DNA of 53,012 nucleotides from a bacterium (GTDB lineage Bacteria; Armatimonadota; Zipacnadia; Zipacnadales; UBA11051): positions 1-53,012 of the forward strand of contig JAJFUB010000028.1 of assembly GCA_021372615.1 (NCBI GenBank), in the 5' to 3' direction. Position numbers and translations under genes: made by a program. Numbering within the stretch: the first letter of the stretch is position 1; every line of letters starts with the position of its first letter. Positions 1 to 9,300 of this stretch are shown here, piece after piece. Below the pieces are notes generated by a model. It saw nothing but the letters and a program-made list of their open reading frames with translations. It searched no databases and had not been told where the DNA came from.

Positions 1-55
1 CCGCACACGACGCGGCACCCACGGCCTGTTCCTTCTACAAACCTCAGTAATCATA

Positions 56-1039
56 TCACAACTGGACGACCTGGTGTGTGCGGGCTGCTTCACGCAGCTT
101 GAGCACGACCTCGGTCATGCGGAAACAGTCGTCGGCCGGGACCTCACAGGCCTCGTCGCCCTGGATGGACTTGACGAAGTTGGCGAACTGGCGGCCCGCC
201 GGGGGCAAGGGCAGCTCGCGCGGGCCCTCGTCCGCAGTGATCAGCGTCACCTGCGTTCCGGCGGCCAGGGACTCGATGACCCCCTTGTTGCCGGCCAGGC
301 GCAGGCGGTCGTCGCCGTGGGTCGGCGCGGCCGCCGGGCGGCAGTAGTCCAGCCGGGCGCCGGCCGAGGCCCCGTTGTCCAGCTCCAGCGCCAGGCAGGC
401 GTTGTCCTCCAGGTCCCGGATCTCCGGGTGCCCCGTGTTGGCGCAGAAGGCCGCCCCGCGCACGAACTGTCGGCCCGACGTCCAGGAGATCAAGTCCAGC
501 GCGTGGATCCCGATGAAGGGGATGATGCCGCTGAAGGTGCGCCGGTCGCGCTGCCAGGCGGGGCGATTGCCCAGGCGGTATGACTTCTGCATCGCGCCCT
601 GGCAGATGTCGCCGATCAGCCCCTCCTGCACGCACTGCCGCAGCAGCCGGTAAGCCGGCTCGAAGCGCATGGTGAGCAACATGCTCACCTGGATGCCGCC
701 CTGCACCGCGGCCTGCCGCACGGCCGCCAGTTCCTCCAGGTCGAAGGCCAGGGGCTTCTCGGCCAGGACATGCACGCCGCGCTCGGCGCACGCTCGGATG
801 ATCTCGCCGCGCTGGCTGTCCACGCCCGACTCGCCCACGACGTCCACCTGCTCGCGGTCGAGCAACTCGCGGTAGTCCGTGTAGGTCTTCGTCTCGGCGT
901 CGGCAGTGGGCCACTTGGGGACCCCGGCCAGCACCTCCGGGTTGTCGTCGCAGACGGCCACCAGACGGCTGCCCGTCTCCTTGAGCCCCTCGAGGACCGT
1001 CCCATAGTGGCCCTTCAGGCCAATCAGCGCCACATTCAC
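56..1039 (-). CDS. Gfo/Idh/MocA family oxidoreductase
   Basis: This is a 327-residue NAD(P)-dependent sugar or inositol dehydrogenase-like cytoplasmic enzyme. The N-terminus (NVALIGLKGHYG) forms the first strand and glycine loop of a Rossmann fold, in the less common GxxGxxG form. The family motif AEKPLAF supplies the Lys of the EKP signature. A C-terminal alpha/beta substrate domain follows. I chose the GTG at 1037-1039 because AAGGAG lies about 9 bases upstream and the protein then starts directly at the Rossmann strand. The frame is open for 71 more codons upstream, but that extension is basic, low-complexity and unlike the family. It is transcribed away from yajC. The substrate cannot be inferred. 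Family confidence is high; a second family member lies at 40167-41183. Confidence 0.9.
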   Translation of the reverse strand: MNVALIGLKGHYGTVLEGLKETGSRLVAVCDDNPEVLAGVPKWPTADAETKTYTDYRELLDREQVDVVGESGVDSQRGEIIRACAERGVHVLAEKPLAFDLEELAAVRQAAVQGGIQVSMLLTMRFEPAYRLLRQCVQEGLIGDICQGAMQKSYRLGNRPAWQRDRRTFSGIIPFIGIHALDLISWTSGRQFVRGAAFCANTGHPEIRDLEDNACLALELDNGASAGARLDYCRPAAAPTHGDDRLRLAGNKGVIESLAAGTQVTLITADEGPRELPLPPAGRQFANFVKSIQGDEACEVPADDCFRMTEVVLKLREAARTHQVVQL

Positions 1040-1215
1040 GGTGCATGTCTCCTTCGGGTGGAGCAGGGCAGTTCGGCGGCAGCGGCGAAGACACCTCCCC
1101 CGCTGCTGCAACGCCTTCCCGGGTCCGGAAGGCTCTCGCCGCCCGGGAAGGACCGGCGAACCGCGGCGGCGAATTGCCTTACCCTTCGCTGCGCCGTTAC
1201 CGAGAGGAGTCCGTC
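1040..1215. other. Divergent intergenic region with two hairpins
   Basis: This region separates the divergent Gfo/Idh and yajC genes. It holds a perfect 7-bp hairpin (GCCTTCC at 1113-1119, GGAAGGC at 1127-1133) and a wider GCCGCC/GGCGGC pair at 1138-1143 and 1165-1170. No convincing -35/-10 pair was seen for either gene. The hairpins could be leader structures, but their role is unknown. Confidence 0.35.
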
Positions 1216-1503
1216 GTGGAGCATACCACCAACCTGAAGGACCTGCTGCCACTCATCATCTTCATGGTGGCCATGTTTGTGCTGTTCTACTACATGATCA
1301 TCATGCCCGCCAAGCGCAACCAGAAGCGCCACCAGGACCTCGTGACCTCCATCAAGGAGGGGGATGAGATCATCACCGCCGGCGGCATCTACGGCAAGAT
1401 CGTCAAGCTGCGCGACGACTGGGTAGAGGTCGAGGTGGCGCCGAACGTGCGGATGAAGTTCGACCGCCGCGCCATTCGCCGCCGGGCCGAGGAGAAGGGG
1501 TAG
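1216..1503 (+). CDS. yajC: Preprotein translocase subunit YajC
   Basis: YajC is a small inner-membrane accessory of the SecDF-YajC complex, which assists Sec-dependent protein export. The 95-residue product has one N-terminal membrane segment (about residues 10-29, LLPLIIFMVAMFVLFYYMII). The family core follows (MPAKRNQKRHQDL, then IKEGDEIITAGGIYGKIV) with a basic tail. Start: GTG at 1216-1218, preceded by GAGAGGAG with 6 bases of spacing. In-frame upstream codons extend to 1045 but encode low-complexity sequence. It lies 3 bases upstream of a DUF4446 gene, so the two are probably co-transcribed. secD and secF are not in the window. The size and order of elements match YajC well. Confidence 0.95.
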   Translation: MEHTTNLKDLLPLIIFMVAMFVLFYYMIIMPAKRNQKRHQDLVTSIKEGDEIITAGGIYGKIVKLRDDWVEVEVAPNVRMKFDRRAIRRRAEEKG

Positions 1504-1506
1504 GCC

Positions 1507-1992
1507 ATGTCGGGACTGCTGATGTGGGTGCCGCTAGCCGTCTCGCTCATCGCCCTGGCTGCCGCCGGGCTGGCGCTGTGGCAGGCCAAGCAGGCCAAGG
1601 CCCTGGCTACCCCCACCCCGGAGATGCAGCGCCTGGAGGCGCACCTGGCTGAACCCGCGGGGCAGCAATTGCTGGCCCAACTGCTCTCCCAGGTGCAGGC
1701 ACAGGAGGGGCGGCTGCGCGAGCTGGAGTCAGCCCGCGAGCAGATTCGCAACCAGCTACGCGGGGCCGTCCAGCGCGTCGGGCTCAAGCGCTTCAACTCC
1801 GAGGAGGGCGTCGGCGGCAACCTCAGCTTCGCCCTGGCCCTGCTCGACGCCCGCAACCACGGGATGATGATTACCTCGATGTACAGCCTGCAGTCCTGCC
1901 GTGTCTTCCTGCGGGGGATCGTCAGCGGCAAGGCCGAGATGCCGCTGACCGAAGAGGAGCAAGAGGCGCTGGAGATGGCGCTGAAGGGCTAG
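1507..1992 (+). CDS. DUF4446-like membrane-anchored protein
   Basis: This 161-residue protein of unknown function has an N-terminal membrane anchor (about residues 5-25, MWVPLAVSLIALAAAGLALW), a charged coiled-coil-prone stretch (about 35-85) and a conserved C-terminal block. That block, QRVGLKRFNSEEGVGGNLSF with ALALLDARNHG and a serine/arginine-rich strand, matches the DUF4446 pattern as I recall it. It ends in LTEEEQEALE, also typical. The gene starts 3 bases after yajC, with a purine-rich AGAAGGGG just upstream. The architecture suggests an inner-membrane protein with a cytoplasmic domain. No catalytic motif is visible. Confidence 0.8.
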   Translation: MSGLLMWVPLAVSLIALAAAGLALWQAKQAKALATPTPEMQRLEAHLAEPAGQQLLAQLLSQVQAQEGRLRELESAREQIRNQLRGAVQRVGLKRFNSEEGVGGNLSFALALLDARNHGMMITSMYSLQSCRVFLRGIVSGKAEMPLTEEEQEALEMALKG

Positions 1993-2022
1993 CCCGCGAC
2001 GCAGCGCCCACGGCCCGGGCGT

Positions 2023-2391
2023 CTACCGCGGCGCCTTGTCCGGCGGCATGCGGTCCAGGGCGCGCAGCAGCTCCTCGGCGCTATAGGTGACGTCCAGCTC
2101 CACCCCGAAGGCCTGGGCCGTGGCGCGGTCCTTGGCCAGCAGGTCCACGGCCTCGCACTCGTCCGAGCGCTTCGGGCAGGGGACCTTCAGGCACAGGTCA
2201 TCACAACCCATGACCACGCGCACGGGCTGCTGGGGGTGGTCCACGATGCGCTGGAGCAGCTCGTCGTGGCGCTCGGCGAACTCGGGCGTGTAGCCCTGCC
2301 GGACGCCGAACATCAGCCGGTAGTTGTGCTCGTGGGCATACCGGTACAGGTTGATGAGATGCTCGCCGCGCAGCGTGATCGTGTCTGCCAT
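2023..2391 (-). CDS. DUF1284-like cysteine-containing protein
   Basis: A 122-residue soluble protein. It opens with ITLRGEHLINLYRY and has GYTPEFAERHDELLQRI in the middle. A strand ending in MGCDDLC is followed by PCPKRSDEC, so four cysteines (C63, C67, C72, C79) lie close together. This layout matches DUF1284, whose cysteines have been suggested to bind a metal or iron-sulfur centre. That role is inference here. Start ATG at 2389-2391 has GGAGG 6 bases upstream. It lies 32 bases downstream of the nitrilase-family gene on the same strand, so the two probably share a transcript. Function unknown. Confidence 0.75.
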   Translation of the reverse strand: MADTITLRGEHLINLYRYAHEHNYRLMFGVRQGYTPEFAERHDELLQRIVDHPQQPVRVVMGCDDLCLKVPCPKRSDECEAVDLLAKDRATAQAFGVELDVTYSAEELLRALDRMPPDKAPR

Positions 2392-2423
2392 GGGGCGCCT
2401 CCAGGGCGTGCTGAGGGTCCGGT

Positions 2424-3371
2424 CTACAGCCCCGCCTGCTTGAGATACCGCTCCCGCTCCCGGCGCGCGCGGGCCAGGTACTGGGTCCAGGTCTCCAGCT
2501 CGAACTCCGCCACGATGTCCTCCACCGTGACCTCATCCATCAGGGAAGCCAGCGTGAAGTGGGCCTCGGGGTAGTGGTTCTCGATCTCGACGCCCGGCCC
2601 GTACTTCTTGAGAATCTCCGGGAACTTGTTCTGGTTGTAGTCCAGGTGGAAGAGCATCCGGTCGGCGTTGATGACCGTCGAGAGCAGTGGCGGCAGCAGC
2701 CCGGCGCGGACCTGGTTGTCTTCCCAGCCGGAGCTGCCCAGGAAGCGGCCGGCCATGTCCACGATGTAGCTACGCGCTGAGCAACTCGACACGATGTAGA
2801 AGCCGAAGTCCCGCGCCCAGTGCAGCAGCCGCTCCCCGCCGATGAAGGCCGACACGAAGCACACAACGCGCGCTTCGTGGGCCGCGAGCCGCTGGCCGAC
2901 CTCGACGAACTTGAGGTCGAAGCAGATGGCGGCGCCGAGCTTGCCGAAGTCGGTGTCGAAGGTCGGGGCGTCGGTCCCCGGCACAATCCCCGCCTCCATC
3001 TCGCCGATGGTCGGCTGGAACTTGTGGTACTTGCCCAGAATCTGTCCCTCGCGGTCCAGGAAGCAGGCGGTGTTGTAGAGCGTATCGCCATCGCGCTCCA
3101 GCAGTGGCACGCAGACAACCATCTTGTGCCTGGCGGCGATCTCAGCGGCCCGGTCGGTCAGCGGCCCGGGAATGGCCTCGGCGTTCTCGGGCCACTGTTC
3201 CCACGGGATGCCGCCCATGTTGAAGGTCTCGGGGAAGACCACCAGGTCGGGTTTGGCCAACGCGGCCTGCTCCAGGTAGTCGGCCATCTTGTCGCGGGTG
3301 CGGGCATGGAAATCCGCCCCCTGCTCGACGCCCTGGTAGGCGACGGTGGTGACGCGGATGAAGCGGGCCAT
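2424..3371 (-). CDS. Carbon-nitrogen hydrolase (nitrilase superfamily)
   Basis: A 315-residue cytoplasmic amidase or nitrilase-like enzyme that would cleave a non-peptide C-N bond. The catalytic triad is visible: Glu48 in VVFPETF, Lys117 in GKYHKF and Cys150 in AAICFD. After the core, the last ~60 residues are charged and helical (IVAEFELETWTQYLARARRE), longer than a minimal family member. Start ATG at 3369-3371 has AGGAG 8 bases upstream. It is probably co-transcribed with the DUF1284 gene. The substrate is unknown; beta-ureidopropionase-like or omega-amidase-like activity cannot be separated by eye. Confidence 0.92.
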   Translation of the reverse strand: MARFIRVTTVAYQGVEQGADFHARTRDKMADYLEQAALAKPDLVVFPETFNMGGIPWEQWPENAEAIPGPLTDRAAEIAARHKMVVCVPLLERDGDTLYNTACFLDREGQILGKYHKFQPTIGEMEAGIVPGTDAPTFDTDFGKLGAAICFDLKFVEVGQRLAAHEARVVCFVSAFIGGERLLHWARDFGFYIVSSCSARSYIVDMAGRFLGSSGWEDNQVRAGLLPPLLSTVINADRMLFHLDYNQNKFPEILKKYGPGVEIENHYPEAHFTLASLMDEVTVEDIVAEFELETWTQYLARARRERERYLKQAGL

Positions 3372-3441
3372 GGGATGGGCTCCTGAGACGAGATGATGTG
3401 CCGGATGGTTCCCTCCGGCTCGTGTCCTGTCCTGCGCAACA

Positions 3442-6400
3442 TTACGGCGTCACCGTGAATGACGCCGCGCCCTTCGTTCCCGTCGCCAGGTCGGTCGCCA
3501 CGATCTGCCACTTGCCGGGCGTGTCGTTGAGCGCGAGCTGGAAGCTCCCCCGCGCGACATCCTGCGTCGCCGCCAGTTGCGCGCCGTAGTAGCTCCGTAG
3601 CGTCCCCGCCGGGTCGGTGACCTCGACGCCGAAGGCGCGGGGCAGCTTCGTCTTCTGGCCGAGCGCTGCCACGGTGTACTGCACCTGCGCCCCGGGGGCC
3701 AGCTTCGTCGCTGACGCCTGCACCCGCACCGCGGCTACCTGCTCGGGCAGCAGCGTCAGCAGCCGCGCCTCGCCGGCGGTCATCTCGAAGCTGAGCCGGC
3801 CCGTTCCCACGTACTTGCCCTGGCGAGCATCATAGACCTGCATCCCGAGCTTCTGCACCGTGCTTACGGTGCACCCGCCGGGCTTCGTGTCCCGCAAGAA
3901 GCCAACGTAGTGCGCCGCCCCGTTCACGAAGTGCCGCACTTTGACCCTGTGGCCGCTCGATACGCTGACCTCGCAGTATGATTCTGCCCCGATGGAGTCG
4001 AAGACCGTGTGCACGAACGCAGACAGGACGTTCTCTGCACCCAATTCCTGCCGGCGCGGGTAGCTGTTGAGGAACATGTTGAGCAGGATGGCCCCACCCT
4101 TGCCGTACTGGTTGAGGATGTAGGCTGGCTTACCGGCGATGTCCGCCCGCGCCTTGCCCGTGGTCAGTGTCAGCGACGGGCTGGCGCAGTAGTCGTCCAC
4201 CTTCAGTCCCCTGAGGGCTAAGTCTCCCTGCAGCATCTTCTCCACGCCATCCGGCTTGCTCGCGATGCCGAAGACCTCATCCAGCGCGCCCTGCGGCAGC
4301 GTCCGGCAGTGCTCATCCATCAGCCCCGGGCGTCCATCGGCGATGACGACACCCCCTGCCTGCACGAAGGCCCGAATCGCCTCGACTTCCTTCGCGGAGA
4401 GCGCTTGCGAGTACGGCAGGATCAGCACCCTCGGCCGGGTGCCGGCTGCCTTGAACGTGGCCAGCTTCCCGTTCTCGATCTCCGCGTACGAGATGAAGTC
4501 CGCCTGCATGCCGCAGTCGTCAATCGCCCGCATCCAGCCGTCGCGGTTGTTGCGGAACAGGTCGTCATTGTCGCAGATGTACGCCGCATGGATGCTGGCC
4601 TGCGAGTAGTGCACCAGGACATCGGGCGGGCGGGCACAGAGGGCCAGCAGCAGCCCCAGCCCGGCCTGCTGGTCGCGGATGTCGCTCAGGCCGTCCGCCG
4701 CCGACTTGGGCAGCGTCATGTCGGGGTTGAGCATATAGTTGTAGACGAAGAAGCTGCCGCCCCGCGCCTGGTTGAGGAAGCGGTTCCACATCGTGTAGGA
4801 CAGGTCGGGGTTCAGGCTGGCATAGCCCCACCAGGGCAGGCTGACCATCCCGAAGCTACGGTGCATCTCGCCGGTGTTCTGGTGGTCGTAGGCCTGGATG
4901 AAGTCCAGCGTGTGGGCCAGCCGCCACCAGTCGAAGCCGCCATACGCCTCGGCCGCCTGCGTCCCGGAGATGCCGATGCGCCCCTCCGGGTCGGTCTTGC
5001 GCACTTCGTCGCGCACGAACTTCATGTAGTCGGCGAAGGCGAACTCCATGTAGGTGCGGTGGTCGGCCCAGGGGGCGTAGTTGCCGCGCTTGGCCACCTC
5101 CAGCGCCGTCATCGGCATGACCTCATCCCAGGTGGCGAACTGGGTCTCCCACTCGCGGTTCAGGGCCGCCAGGTCGGCGTACTGCGTCTGCAGCCACTGG
5201 CGGAAGGCGGCGAGGCTGACGGGGCTGAAGTCAAAGTCGAAGGGGGTGGTGTAGTACGTCGTGCCCAGCTCATCGCCCAGGCAGTAGCCCATCGGCTTGA
5301 AGGGCGCGAGCACCTTCACCCGCTCGGCAATCTGCTTGGCCTGCTCCGCGCGCATGGCCGGGTCCTCCAGGGACACAGGGCGCACGAGGTACTGCTTGTC
5401 GTGGGTCTTGACGTACTGCTCCTGCAGGTCGTGGAAGCCCGGCTTGCCGTCGCGCCCCTGGCGTTCCGGCAGGCGCAGGGGGTTGCCGCCAATGCCGTAG
5501 GGCATGAGCCGGAAGCCGGCCTCGTAGTTGGAGCGGTTCTCCTCGGGCTGGAGCCAGCTGCTGCTGACCTGCACGGTGTCCAGGCCCATCCGGCGGCACT
5601 GGTCGGAGGCGACCTGGTGCAGGGAGTCCACGCTGTACGCGCCAGCGGGATTGCCCCACAGCGTCCACGTCATCGGGTTCCAGTCGCGGCGGGCAGTGCG
5701 CGTGGGCATGAGCAAGACCTGCGCCTGCTGCACCGAAAGCGGCTTGCCCTCGTCGAGCAGCACGGCGCGCACCACGCCCGCCTGGGCCAGCGGCTCGGGG
5801 ACGGCGAGCGTGCCCGTGGCCTCGCTCTTGCCGGCCTCGACCGGCACCGTCTGGGTGGCCAGGAGACGCCCGAGAGCGTCGGTCAGCAACCACTGCAGAG
5901 TCAGCTTGCGCCCCGGGGCCGCGCCGGTCAGGCCCACCGTCGCCGCGAGCGTGTCACCGCCGCCGTAGCACTCTTTGTCCGTCTTCAGGTCTTTGAGTGT
6001 CGCGACCCACTGCATCGAGGGCTTGACCGCCCCGCTCCCCCAGGCCACCACCTTGCCGCCCTCGCGCAGGATGACGTCCACCAGGTGCAGCCCGCAGGTC
6101 ATGCGCCCCGGCCACTTGGGGTAGATCGCCCCGACGCCTGTGGGGACCTGGCACTTGAGGGTGCTCTGGGCCTCAACCTGCCCGAACTCATCGCGGATCC
6201 CCACCCAGGCCTCGACCTGGCGGGCCGGGCCGGGGTTGTCCACCGTCACCCCGATGACGCCCTCGGTGCTGCTGCTGATCGGGTCGCCGGGCAACTGCCC
6301 GCTGACTTCCTTGACGCGCAGCTCCGGCTCGCGCCGTGCCGCCCAGAGCATCGCCCGCGCCAGCAGGCCGTAGTGGTAGTCCCAGTATGGGAACTGCTGC

Positions 6401-8298
6401 GTGGCGTTGCGCACCCACGGGGTGATCCCGTTGCTGTAGCTCCCAGGGCCCTGCCACGAGGTGTTGTAGCCCAGCCCCACGATGCGCCCCTTGCCCTCCT
6501 CGCGCACCGCCAGCAGCGGCCGGTCTCCGGCCAGCGCCAGCAACTCGCCGTTGGCCTTGTAGGCCGAGCAGCCCGTTTGCGGCAGCGCTTCCCACGGCAG
6601 TCCCGCCGTCAGCGCATGGTCGGCCGTCTTCTTCCAGGTCAGTTGGGGCAGGTTCGTCGGCTTGAACTGCGTCAGCGGCAGGAGCGCCTCGGCCTCGGCG
6701 GGCAGCTTGTTGGGCTGCACCCAGACCAGGCCCGTGCCGTTGCGGACCTTGGCGAAGATCGCGTCCAGCAACTCCTGGTCGAAGAACGCACCGGTCAGCC
6801 CGCCGATGAGGATCACGTCGTAGTCCTGCTTGAGCGCCGCACGGACGTAGCCCTGCGACTGCTTGAGGTTGATCTCGCGCGGCAGCAGGCCGATGGTGTA
6901 GCCCAACTCATAGGACGAGCCGACCGTCGGCGCGACGTAGTCCAGATCGAGACGCTGGGCCAGCTCGATCGTCTCGCGGCCCGTGAGGTAGCTGTTGATG
7001 ATGAGCGCCCGGGTCTTGCCCCTGGCGTACGGCCGGGCCCAGGGCGTGTGCGGGGTGACGATCTCCCCGGACAGCTTCAGGTCGGGAGGAGCGTTGCCGG
7101 CGGTCGCCATCTTGTCCCCGAACTTCTCGCCCTCGCGCCCCAGGCGCTGCTCCAGCGGCTGCAGCGCGTACTGGCCGGTGGCCTGCCTCACGATGCAGGG
7201 CCGCTCGAACTCGAGCACGCTCTTGCCGCCGATCTCCACAACCGCCCGCACGACGTACGTGCCCGGGCCCGCAGGCTTGACGAAGGTGTCGGTCGAGGCA
7301 CTGAAGGTCGGCAACGGTTTGAGCGTGAGCTGGCTTTCGGTTCTCTTGCTCTCCTGTCCGTCTGGCCCCTTGATGTAGGTCCGCAGCGTACACTCCGCGG
7401 GCCCGGACCCACTCAAGGTGACCTTGAACGGCACCTCCTTCGCGTCGGCTGCCACTTGCGGCGCGATCTCCAGCGCCCCCACGACCTCCGGCGCGGCTCC
7501 GGTCACATTGGGCAGCCCCTGGAACGGCACCAGCCACACCGTCGTGTCGAGCGACTCGCCGTTCTGGATGTCGAAGGAGCGGAAGGCCCATTCCAGGCCG
7601 GGCATGGCATCATGCAGCCACTGGTAGAACAGCATGAGGCGCTTGTACTCCATGCAGATGGCCAGGCCGTCGCCGCTCTCGCCGCGGGCCGCGAGCCAGC
7701 CGCGCTCCGGCTGGTACCACCAGTACTCGCCCTTGGCCCCGGCGCCGTAGGCGATCTCCTGGATCTTCCCGTCGCTGGGCAGGACGAACGTGTTCTTCTC
7801 CCCGCGCACCCCGGGGCGGCCGTGGAACCACATGCCGATGCGCATCGGCGTCATGGCCTCCTGGGCGATCTCGAAGCGGTAGTCGGCCCGGATGGCGGCA
7901 CTGCCGTCGGTGAGGCTGAAGGTCTTGTGCACGATCATGCGCCCGGCGACGTCACCGTTGCCGCGGCGCGTCAGCTCGACGGCGGCATCAGTGCCGCCGC
8001 CCTTGAGCTTGAACTCATACGGGAGCTTCTCCCACTGCTGGTAGATCTGCGGGTCGTCGTAGTTCCACACGCGGTCCACGAACAGCCCCGTCTCCTCGGC
8101 ACACAGGTGCTTGCCGGTGGCCTTGAGCACGATGTCGCTGATCTGCCCGCCCCGCATCGGGGCCACGGTGACGCGCACGAGGTCGTTGTCCAGCACGACC
8201 ACCGGCTCGCCGCCGACCGTCTGCTGCTGCACGGTACACGCGGCGAAGAGCGCCGCCGGCAAGGCCAGCAGGATTGTGCACACAGTGAGCATTCGCAT
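3442..8298 (-). CDS. Very large secreted GH42-like glycoside hydrolase
   Basis: A 1618-residue exported protein with a signal peptide (about residues 1-20, ending LFAAC). Residues ~25-270 look like a beta-sandwich of the mutarotase-like or polysaccharide-lyase-like kind. About 485-560 is a Rossmann-like segment (YDVILIGGLTGAFF). A TIM-barrel region at ~868-1250 resembles GH42 beta-galactosidases (SPVSLAAFRQWLQ, LNREWETQFATWDEV); Glu1010 in LGDELGTTYY is the likely acid/base. About 1265-1420 resembles the GH42 trimerization domain (SAKEVEAIRAFVQAGGVVIA). The C-terminus has Ig-like strands. The nucleophile is not obvious. It is over twice the usual GH42 length. Start ATG at 8296-8298 has GGGAGG upstream. 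A secreted 275-residue gene lies 13 bases upstream in the same unit. The substrate is probably a plant or microbial glycan, by inference. Confidence 0.72.
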   Translation of the reverse strand: MRMLTVCTILLALPAALFAACTVQQQTVGGEPVVVLDNDLVRVTVAPMRGGQISDIVLKATGKHLCAEETGLFVDRVWNYDDPQIYQQWEKLPYEFKLKGGGTDAAVELTRRGNGDVAGRMIVHKTFSLTDGSAAIRADYRFEIAQEAMTPMRIGMWFHGRPGVRGEKNTFVLPSDGKIQEIAYGAGAKGEYWWYQPERGWLAARGESGDGLAICMEYKRLMLFYQWLHDAMPGLEWAFRSFDIQNGESLDTTVWLVPFQGLPNVTGAAPEVVGALEIAPQVAADAKEVPFKVTLSGSGPAECTLRTYIKGPDGQESKRTESQLTLKPLPTFSASTDTFVKPAGPGTYVVRAVVEIGGKSVLEFERPCIVRQATGQYALQPLEQRLGREGEKFGDKMATAGNAPPDLKLSGEIVTPHTPWARPYARGKTRALIINSYLTGRETIELAQRLDLDYVAPTVGSSYELGYTIGLLPREINLKQSQGYVRAALKQDYDVILIGGLTGAFFDQELLDAIFAKVRNGTGLVWVQPNKLPAEAEALLPLTQFKPTNLPQLTWKKTADHALTAGLPWEALPQTGCSAYKANGELLALAGDRPLLAVREEGKGRIVGLGYNTSWQGPGSYSNGITPWVRNATQQFPYWDYHYGLLARAMLWAARREPELRVKEVSGQLPGDPISSSTEGVIGVTVDNPGPARQVEAWVGIRDEFGQVEAQSTLKCQVPTGVGAIYPKWPGRMTCGLHLVDVILREGGKVVAWGSGAVKPSMQWVATLKDLKTDKECYGGGDTLAATVGLTGAAPGRKLTLQWLLTDALGRLLATQTVPVEAGKSEATGTLAVPEPLAQAGVVRAVLLDEGKPLSVQQAQVLLMPTRTARRDWNPMTWTLWGNPAGAYSVDSLHQVASDQCRRMGLDTVQVSSSWLQPEENRSNYEAGFRLMPYGIGGNPLRLPERQGRDGKPGFHDLQEQYVKTHDKQYLVRPVSLEDPAMRAEQAKQIAERVKVLAPFKPMGYCLGDELGTTYYTTPFDFDFSPVSLAAFRQWLQTQYADLAALNREWETQFATWDEVMPMTALEVAKRGNYAPWADHRTYMEFAFADYMKFVRDEVRKTDPEGRIGISGTQAAEAYGGFDWWRLAHTLDFIQAYDHQNTGEMHRSFGMVSLPWWGYASLNPDLSYTMWNRFLNQARGGSFFVYNYMLNPDMTLPKSAADGLSDIRDQQAGLGLLLALCARPPDVLVHYSQASIHAAYICDNDDLFRNNRDGWMRAIDDCGMQADFISYAEIENGKLATFKAAGTRPRVLILPYSQALSAKEVEAIRAFVQAGGVVIADGRPGLMDEHCRTLPQGALDEVFGIASKPDGVEKMLQGDLALRGLKVDDYCASPSLTLTTGKARADIAGKPAYILNQYGKGGAILLNMFLNSYPRRQELGAENVLSAFVHTVFDSIGAESYCEVSVSSGHRVKVRHFVNGAAHYVGFLRDTKPGGCTVSTVQKLGMQVYDARQGKYVGTGRLSFEMTAGEARLLTLLPEQVAAVRVQASATKLAPGAQVQYTVAALGQKTKLPRAFGVEVTDPAGTLRSYYGAQLAATQDVARGSFQLALNDTPGKWQIVATDLATGTKGAASFTVTP

Positions 8299-8311
8299 CA
8301 GGAAGCCTCCC

Positions 8312-9139
8312 TCAGTTCACCGGCAGCCGCAGGGCCACCGTGAAGCACGTCTCAGTGTCGCGGTAGGTGTACAGCCCTCCGTGGGGCATCTGGGCGGGGC
8401 CCGCCAGGAAGCTCAGGTACTGGGTCCAGTCCTGCATCTGTACGCGGCTGGTGCCCCCGAACCACAACGCCAGGGGCCCGGCGGTGCTCTCGACCCGGGC
8501 GCCCATGAGGCCCTGGGAATGGTCCCGGTCGGGCAGGTTGCCCGGCGCCTCGCCCGGGATCGTCAGGCCCGGCAGGAACGTCTGGAAGGGCTTGCCGCGT
8601 ACGGCTTCCATGGTCAGCGCCGTGACCAGGTCGAAGCCTCCCCAGCGCAAGAGCCGGTCGAAGTGGCACTCGTAGCGCAGATCCAGTTCGCCCCCGGGGC
8701 TGACACGCACGGTCTCGCGTAGCCGCCACAGGGGGGCATTGTCCAGCACCTGGGGGTGGGAGCAGACACGGGTGACGGCAACCTGCGCGCCGCCCTCGGC
8801 GCAAGTCACGTCCATCTGTGGGGCGCGGTCGCCGAGGCCGGGCGTCTCGGCCTGGCAGCCGCGCACACCCTTGCCCGTCTCAGGCGAGGTAGGGGTCGTG
8901 TACAGGGCAATGAAGGAGACGAGTTGCGTCTCGCCCACGCGCACGTTGCGGAGGGTGCCCGTGCGCTCGACGCTGACCCGGAACTGGGACGTGCCGAGGG
9001 TCACGGCCTGGTCGGTGCGCGCCAGTTCGCGCACCGCCTCCCCCTGGGCGCACAGGCGCGCCGGGGCCGCGAGCGTGACGCACGCGACCAGCAGAAGGCG
9101 CATCTCAGGCCACCGAGGGTCTCGGCGCTGGCTTGCCAT
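8312..9139 (-). CDS. Secreted protein of unknown function
   Basis: A 275-residue exported protein. The signal peptide has a long basic N-region (RRDPRWPEMR) and the core LLLVACVTLAAPARLCAQ. The remainder is rich in beta strands, with pieces such as FRVSVERTGTLRNV that recall mutarotase-like sandwiches as in its downstream neighbour. No known catalytic motif is visible. I kept the ATG at 9137-9139 because AAGGGAGG lies 8 bases upstream. The internal ATG at 9101-9103 would give a tidier signal peptide but has no ribosome-binding site. The 1618-residue GH42-like gene follows after 12 bases, so the two are probably an operon acting on the same glycan. Confidence 0.6.
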   Translation of the reverse strand: MASQRRDPRWPEMRLLLVACVTLAAPARLCAQGEAVRELARTDQAVTLGTSQFRVSVERTGTLRNVRVGETQLVSFIALYTTPTSPETGKGVRGCQAETPGLGDRAPQMDVTCAEGGAQVAVTRVCSHPQVLDNAPLWRLRETVRVSPGGELDLRYECHFDRLLRWGGFDLVTALTMEAVRGKPFQTFLPGLTIPGEAPGNLPDRDHSQGLMGARVESTAGPLALWFGGTSRVQMQDWTQYLSFLAGPAQMPHGGLYTYRDTETCFTVALRLPVN

Positions 9140-9300
9140 GCCTCTGGCCTCCCTTGCAGGTGCCGCTGGCCGGCACAGTTCCTTCCCCGGCGGCTCCTCT
9201 CCTGCACGTCGCTGCCGGCGTACTCGCCTTGAGGCTACATCCGGGACGAATGACTGCGGCTTGAAGCCAACTTGATGCAGGGGAAGGACAATGCGCCCAA

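Noticed and set aside
4309-8343. A 1344-codon open frame on the + strand opposite the 1618-residue gene
   Set aside because: It is rich in Arg, Ala, Gly, His and Gln with no fold-like pattern. High third-position GC on the minus strand keeps the antisense frame open. The minus-strand protein has a signal peptide and recognisable domains.
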